Below are positions 60,207 to 64,000 of a DNA stretch of 64,000 bases, piece after piece. The notes under the pieces are model-generated. The model was not told the DNA's origin. It did no database searches and saw only the letters and a program-made list of their open reading frames with translations. This stretch comes from Fibrobacterota bacterium (lineage in GTDB: Bacteria; Fibrobacterota; Fibrobacteria; UBA11236), in contig JAEKLQ010000025.1 of NCBI GenBank assembly GCA_019509785.1, positions 62,001-126,000 of the forward strand, written 5' to 3'. A program made the translations under genes and the position numbers. The stretch's first letter is position 1, and the number at the start of each line of letters is the position of its first letter.

Positions 60207-60890
60207 ATGACCCCGATGTACTTGCCTTTCGCTTTGATCCTCGCCTTCGCCGGCACTGCCGCCGCGCAGACCTGCCATGCCCCCGAATCCCGGCAATTCG
60301 CCGACCAAGGCGGCCCCCACGTCGCGGAATGCACCGAACTATCGTACGCTCAGTATCCGCCCACTTCAGGCCGCCATTTCGACGGCATCTGGGCCAACCC
60401 CGGCACCTATCGCTTCGTCGTCAATACCGGATACTGGTTGCACTCCGCCGAGCACGGCTCGGTCATTTTCCTGATCAATTGCCGCCTCGATCCCGATTGC
60501 GGGGTCGACTACGGCCGCCTTCAGGCCATCGCGGACGCCTTCCCGAACGACACCGTCTGCGCCGGCACCAAGTACAAGCATCGCATCGTCATAAGCGCCG
60601 ATACCCTGATCACGACGCGATACGCGGCGGTGGCTTGGGATTGGAGCCTGGAATCGGACTGTTTCGATTCGACCGCCTTCGCGGGATTCCTGAAGGCCCA
60701 TTACGCGCAAGCGCCGGAAGACATCTGCGGCTTCGGTACGGATTTCACCGGCACCGGATGGTGCAATGGCCCTTTGGCATTGAAAGCCCCGCGGACGCCC
60801 GCCCGCAAGGCGGCCCGGACCTGGCATGCATCCTTCTGGCCGGGTCTTCCCGAGAACGTCCGTCCCGACGGCAAAAACCTTAAGCCTTAA
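60207..60890 (+). CDS. DUF3105-like exported protein
   Basis: The 227-residue protein has a signal peptide (cleavage near AAA-QT, residue 20). It carries the DUF3105 motifs: YPPTSGRHFDGIWANPGTYR, LHSAEHGSVIFLINC, and TTRYAAVAWDWSLE. Several Cys may form disulfides. The family is of unknown function; conserved His residues suggest metal binding. A second ATG at 60217 is an alternative start. It precedes the 452-residue unknown gene by 21 bases. Confidence 0.78.
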   Translation: MTPMYLPFALILAFAGTAAAQTCHAPESRQFADQGGPHVAECTELSYAQYPPTSGRHFDGIWANPGTYRFVVNTGYWLHSAEHGSVIFLINCRLDPDCGVDYGRLQAIADAFPNDTVCAGTKYKHRIVISADTLITTRYAAVAWDWSLESDCFDSTAFAGFLKAHYAQAPEDICGFGTDFTGTGWCNGPLALKAPRTPARKAARTWHASFWPGLPENVRPDGKNLKP

Positions 60891-60911
60891 GCCCCTCCGG
60901 AATCCCCGAAC

Positions 60912-62270
60912 ATGCCGGTCGTCTATCTCGAACCGAACCAGGAAGAAACCCTCAACCGGCATGATTTCTGGCGCGGCTGCTATGCCACCATGTTGGCCGA
61001 ACTCAAGCAGGAGGAAATCTTCGAATTCTTCGCGGCCCTTCCCATGGTGAAGGGGGGCCGCAAAATCGAAGGCGTCGAGTTCTTCAATCTGCTTTGGAAC
61101 GAAAAAGGGCTCATCCCGATGGACTGGAACTACGGTTCCATCCATCCCATGGAAAAGTTCCTCATCGACCACGGCTACGACGCCATCGCCTTCTTCCGCA
61201 AAATGCTTCACCGCAACAACCGGGCGACCTATATGCCCGGCAAGATCCTGCTTTCCTGGTTCTATCCCGTGATGGACAAATTCTTCGATCGGTTCGATCC
61301 GCGCGAGACCGTCCTGCACATGGTCACGATCTATACGGAGAATTACGTCGAGGGCACTATCCACCGCCGCATCAAGAAGGTCGTGGACGGCGAATGGATG
61401 TACTCCTACATGATGTTCATCGGGCACAAGTCCTTCAAGAAGTTCTACGTATTCAACTTCGACTTCATCGTGGGCGAGCAGATCCGGGCCTTCCCGAAAA
61501 TGATGGACCTACCGGAGTTCGAGGATCTCTCGTTCCTGGCCGATTGCCAGCGCATCGAAGACGTACTTTGGTCGGGGGATTTCTCGCGAGACCAGGATGG
61601 CCTGCGCCGGAACGGCGAACTGCTCGCGGTCCCCGATCGATACCACGCATTCCTGGACCGGGGCGGGTTCGAGTACCGCAAGCTGAACGTCCCTGATTGG
61701 CCCGTCCTGATCGCCTTGCGGGACGTCGATTGCCCGGTCCGCAAGCGCCGCGTCATCTACAAGGGATGCGCGTACGAGGCCCCAGCCTATATAACCGTCA
61801 TCAAGCACCGGAAAAACACGCCCGAAGAACGCAAGCTACTCAAGCATATGCTGCGCGACACCGTGGAGGAAGACGAGCTTTTCCCTCCCGAAGTGGTCCG
61901 CAGGCACGAGCAATTGATCCGAAGCCTCGAGAAAAAGGCGGTCTTCGCTTATCATCCCGAAGATGAAAGCATCGCCGTGAACGGGGAATACCTCACCAAG
62001 GGGATCCCCGCGAAAATTCTCAGGAGCATCCTCGTCTCCCATGCCCGCGAGGGCCGTACGGTTTTCGAATACCGCGACTTCAAGCGGGACTTCGAGATCA
62101 ACCTCGGGCAGAAGAATTCGAACTTCGAGATCCGGTTCTACCGCCTGATGGATAAGCTGGAGGAGAAAGATTGCGGCGTGCGAATCGAGAAGGGCGAGCG
62201 GGGACGCTTTTCCCTGGTCACCTCCGGTTGCAAGGTGATCCTGGAAGAAGCGGGCATCAAGGCCCCGTAA
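60912..62270 (+). CDS. Large soluble protein of unknown function
   Basis: The 452-residue protein is soluble with no signal peptide. It contains many aromatic and charged residues (HDFWRGCYATMLAELKQEEI, MLHRNNRATYMPGKILLSWF, IYTENYVEGTIHRRIKKV). The last third resembles a winged-helix region (GIPAKILRSILVSHAREGRT, FEIRFYRLMDKLEEKDCGV). I recognise no family. It is probably transcribed with the DUF3105 gene. Confidence 0.7.
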   Translation: MPVVYLEPNQEETLNRHDFWRGCYATMLAELKQEEIFEFFAALPMVKGGRKIEGVEFFNLLWNEKGLIPMDWNYGSIHPMEKFLIDHGYDAIAFFRKMLHRNNRATYMPGKILLSWFYPVMDKFFDRFDPRETVLHMVTIYTENYVEGTIHRRIKKVVDGEWMYSYMMFIGHKSFKKFYVFNFDFIVGEQIRAFPKMMDLPEFEDLSFLADCQRIEDVLWSGDFSRDQDGLRRNGELLAVPDRYHAFLDRGGFEYRKLNVPDWPVLIALRDVDCPVRKRRVIYKGCAYEAPAYITVIKHRKNTPEERKLLKHMLRDTVEEDELFPPEVVRRHEQLIRSLEKKAVFAYHPEDESIAVNGEYLTKGIPAKILRSILVSHAREGRTVFEYRDFKRDFEINLGQKNSNFEIRFYRLMDKLEEKDCGVRIEKGERGRFSLVTSGCKVILEEAGIKAP

Positions 62271-62393
62271 AGGACGGCGGCCTAATCGACGGTAGAATGA
62301 AATAACCAGTTCGAGTACGGGCGGGACATTTATTACGATTATCAGCATCCAGGAATAGCGGCGAGCGTCGTTTATTCGCGCAGCGGGAGGCAA

Positions 62394-63332
62394 ATGGCGC
62401 CGGGAAAATGCGATACGCCCTTGAGGGGGTGGTTGTCTTCGCTGGTAATCGGGACCCTGGGGATCTCTTCGATGAGCGGCGCTTATGCGTTGACGATCGA
62501 AAGCCAGGACATGGGCTACATACCAGGGCATACCTACAACTATACCGAAGGACCCTTCCAGTCGACCGGGCTCGATCTTTCCGAAGGAACCGGAAAACGA
62601 TGGGATTTCGCTACGTTCACGGGGAGTTGGTATTACAATTACACCAAAATTTATAGCGTAAGTAACGTCGCCAAATTCCCTTCGGCGACTATCGCGATCG
62701 ATTACGCGGGCATGACCTTAGCCGCCTTCTCGGGAACCCAATATTACCGGGAACAGAATGGCGATTTGCAATACCTTGGCGAAATAGCGGGCACCTCCAC
62801 GAACGTGTATAGCCCGTTCATTTCCATGGGGCTGCCTCATTCGGTCGGGAAGACATGGAGCAGCAGTTATACCTACAATGGGACTGCGCAGTCGCAGGAC
62901 GGGAAGGTAATCGCGGATGGGACGATTACCACGAAATTAGGTAGTTTCCCGGCCATTCTCGTCAAGTACCAAACCGGATCCACCCCCACGTACAACTTCG
63001 AAACGAAGGAATATGGACGCATCGCGTATTTCGCCCTCAACAACCTGATGGTGCTGACATCCGGTACGAAAAATACGGGCATAAGGATCCGCCCGAGGGC
63101 TGGCGCTTCGGAACGGAATTTCTTTTCCTGCTCTGGAGAGCCAGGGGCCATATCCATCAGGTCGGAACTGGCCGGTCAAGTCCGGATGTATTCGGCGGAC
63201 GGCGGTCTCGTCCGCTTTGCGGAGATCAATGCCGGCATACCTTGGCAAACGCATACCGCATCGGGCGCGTATGTTATCGATTTCGCTTCTCCCCAATACA
63301 GCATCTCCCGGAGCGTAACGGTCGGGAAATAG
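62394..63332 (+). CDS. Secreted protein with possible type IX sorting tail
   Basis: The 312-residue protein has a signal peptide and then a beta-rich, Tyr/Ser/Thr-rich body (GYIPGHTYNYTEGPFQSTGL, VGKTWSSSYTYNG). The last 70 residues (VRMYSADGGLVRFAEINAG, then GAYVIDFASPQYSISRSVTV and a final GK) have the strand pattern of type A type IX sorting domains. GGGAGG precedes the ATG. The gene is noticeably lower in GC than its neighbours, which may point to recent acquisition. Function is unknown. Confidence 0.65.
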   Translation: MAPGKCDTPLRGWLSSLVIGTLGISSMSGAYALTIESQDMGYIPGHTYNYTEGPFQSTGLDLSEGTGKRWDFATFTGSWYYNYTKIYSVSNVAKFPSATIAIDYAGMTLAAFSGTQYYREQNGDLQYLGEIAGTSTNVYSPFISMGLPHSVGKTWSSSYTYNGTAQSQDGKVIADGTITTKLGSFPAILVKYQTGSTPTYNFETKEYGRIAYFALNNLMVLTSGTKNTGIRIRPRAGASERNFFSCSGEPGAISIRSELAGQVRMYSADGGLVRFAEINAGIPWQTHTASGAYVIDFASPQYSISRSVTVGK

Positions 63333-63347
63333 CGCGGGAGTGCCGGT

Positions 63348-64000
63348 CTAGACCTTCACCTTCCCCGGGATGGAACCCAAGGCCAGCGGCTCCAGCGCGG
63401 CGACCAGATCCTCCGAAGTTACCGTAGCGCCGAAGATACCCCCCTGCATGCCGATCATGCTGATGGCCGCCTCATGGTTGCGCTTGTCCGTGGCGGCCGT
63501 CCCGTCGGTGATCATACAGCATTCGAAGCCTCGATCGTTGGCCTCGCGCATGGTGGTATGCACGCAGACGTCTGTGGTGATCCCGCAGAGGATCAGATGG
63601 GTGACTCCCTTGGTCCTCAGGATATGCTCCAGATCGGTGGCGTAGAAGCTGCCCTTGCCGGGTTTGTCCACCATCACTTCGCCGGCGGCCGGCTTCAGCT
63701 CCGGGATGATTTCCCAGCCCGGTTCGCCGCGCACCAGGATGCGGCCCTGCGGCCCCGGTTCGCCGATGCCCGGGCAGACCCGACGGCTGCGCCAGCTCTT
63801 GTTGGCCGGAAGATCGACCAGCTCGGGCCGATGGCCTTCGCGCGTATGGATGATCATCATTCCCGGGACCCGGCGCGCGGCCGCCAGGACGCGCTGGATG
63901 GGCCCGATGGCCGCGCGCGTCAGCCCGATATCGTAGCCCATGGAATCGACATAGCCCCCCGGGCCGCAGAAGTCGACCTGCATGTCGATCACGATCAAGG
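63348..64000 (-). CDS. Isochorismatase-fold cysteine hydrolase, truncated at the window edge
   Basis: About 217 residues are present; the N-terminus continues beyond the right edge, since [10 protein letters not shown] normally follows a few more residues. The catalytic triad is visible: D in IDMQVDF, K in [13 protein letters not shown] and C in [14 protein letters not shown]. The family hydrolyses amides or related bonds, for example biuret, ureidoacrylate or nicotinamide. The substrate cannot be decided. The tail ends IPGKVKV. Confidence 0.88.
   Translation of the reverse strand, partial: LIVIDMQVDFCGPGGYVDSMGYDIGLTRAAIGPIQRVLAAARRVPGMMIIHTREGHRPELVDLPANKSWRSRRVCPGIGEPGPQGRILVRGEPGWEIIPELKPAAGEVMVDKPGKGSFYATDLEHILRTKGVTHLILCGITTDVCVHTTMREANDRGFECCMITDGTAATDKRNHEAAISMIGMQGGIFGATVTSEDLVAALEPLALGSIPGKVKV

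Noticed and set aside
1-64000. CRISPR arrays, insertion sequences, integrases or prophage genes
   Set aside because: I looked for spaced direct repeats, terminal inverted repeats with transposases, and phage genes and found none. The repeats present are short tandem or promoter-linked arrays.

Overview
The window looks like a piece of a GC-rich, flagellated, Gram-negative chromosome from the FCB superphylum, most likely Fibrobacterota or a close relative. Supporting signs are an LptE lipoprotein, a PorV/PorQ-type outer-membrane barrel, many Cys-anchored lipoproteins, a lipoprotein GH5 cellulase, a GH27 alpha-galactosidase, and promoters resembling the Bacteroidota type (TTTG-N20-TAnnTTTG). 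Gemmatimonadota or another FCB lineage cannot be excluded from sequence alone. No rRNA, tRNA, CRISPR array, insertion sequence or prophage was recognised. Coding density is high and many genes overlap by 1-14 bases.

Layout. 1-6 kb is a polysaccharide region: a truncated alpha-galactosidase with a perfect LacI/cre-type operator at its promoter, a giant Ig/PKD/beta-helix lipoprotein, and a LacI-family repressor. 6-11.4 kb holds a two-module Cys/His zinc-binding protein, an S41 protease lipoprotein, and a leftward run of two small proteins, an M23 peptidase and an M20 amidohydrolase. 11.5-20.5 kb is a rightward block: signal peptidase I with a large insertion, an Ig-like lipoprotein, a small protein coupled to a Ser/Thr kinase, and an exonuclease fused to a degenerate DinG helicase. 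20.5-29.6 kb mixes a cellulase, a nucleotidyltransferase, an HxlR regulator with its operator, lptE-dapF, a SPOR lipoprotein, STAS and TPR proteins, a thioesterase and a rhomboid protease.

29.7-34.3 kb is a leftward flagellar operon (flgJ-flgN-flgK-flgL) behind a textbook sigma-54 promoter; a receiver-less sigma-54 activator lies 5 kb away. 34.4-40.4 kb carries a cyclic-nucleotide sensor, an 11-bp repeat array inside a long inverted repeat, aspartate kinase, a possible FlgM, a DHH phosphoesterase and a DinB protein. 40.4-50.5 kb has a CHASE2 receptor kinase, a TPR/periplasmic-binding lipoprotein-activator-like protein, a DUF2167 protein, an RlmD-type methyltransferase and a PorV barrel interrupted by a beta-propeller. 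50.5-64 kb has two lipoproteins, a patatin phospholipase, purB, a gamma-glutamylcyclotransferase-like protein, a duplicated AhpD-like protein whose promoter carries three 12-bp direct repeats next to a SARP/BTAD regulator gene, a DUF3105 protein, an unknown 452-residue protein, a secreted protein with a possible type IX sorting tail, and a truncated isochorismatase-fold hydrolase.

The most unusual signals are regulatory. Roughly ten genes have a -10-like box (TAnnTTTG/C or TATAAT-like) only 3-11 bases before the ATG and no clear Shine-Dalgarno sequence, which suggests leaderless mRNAs. The three 12-bp repeats at 57001-57036 and the 11-bp array at 35721-35855 are compact, testable protein-binding arrays.
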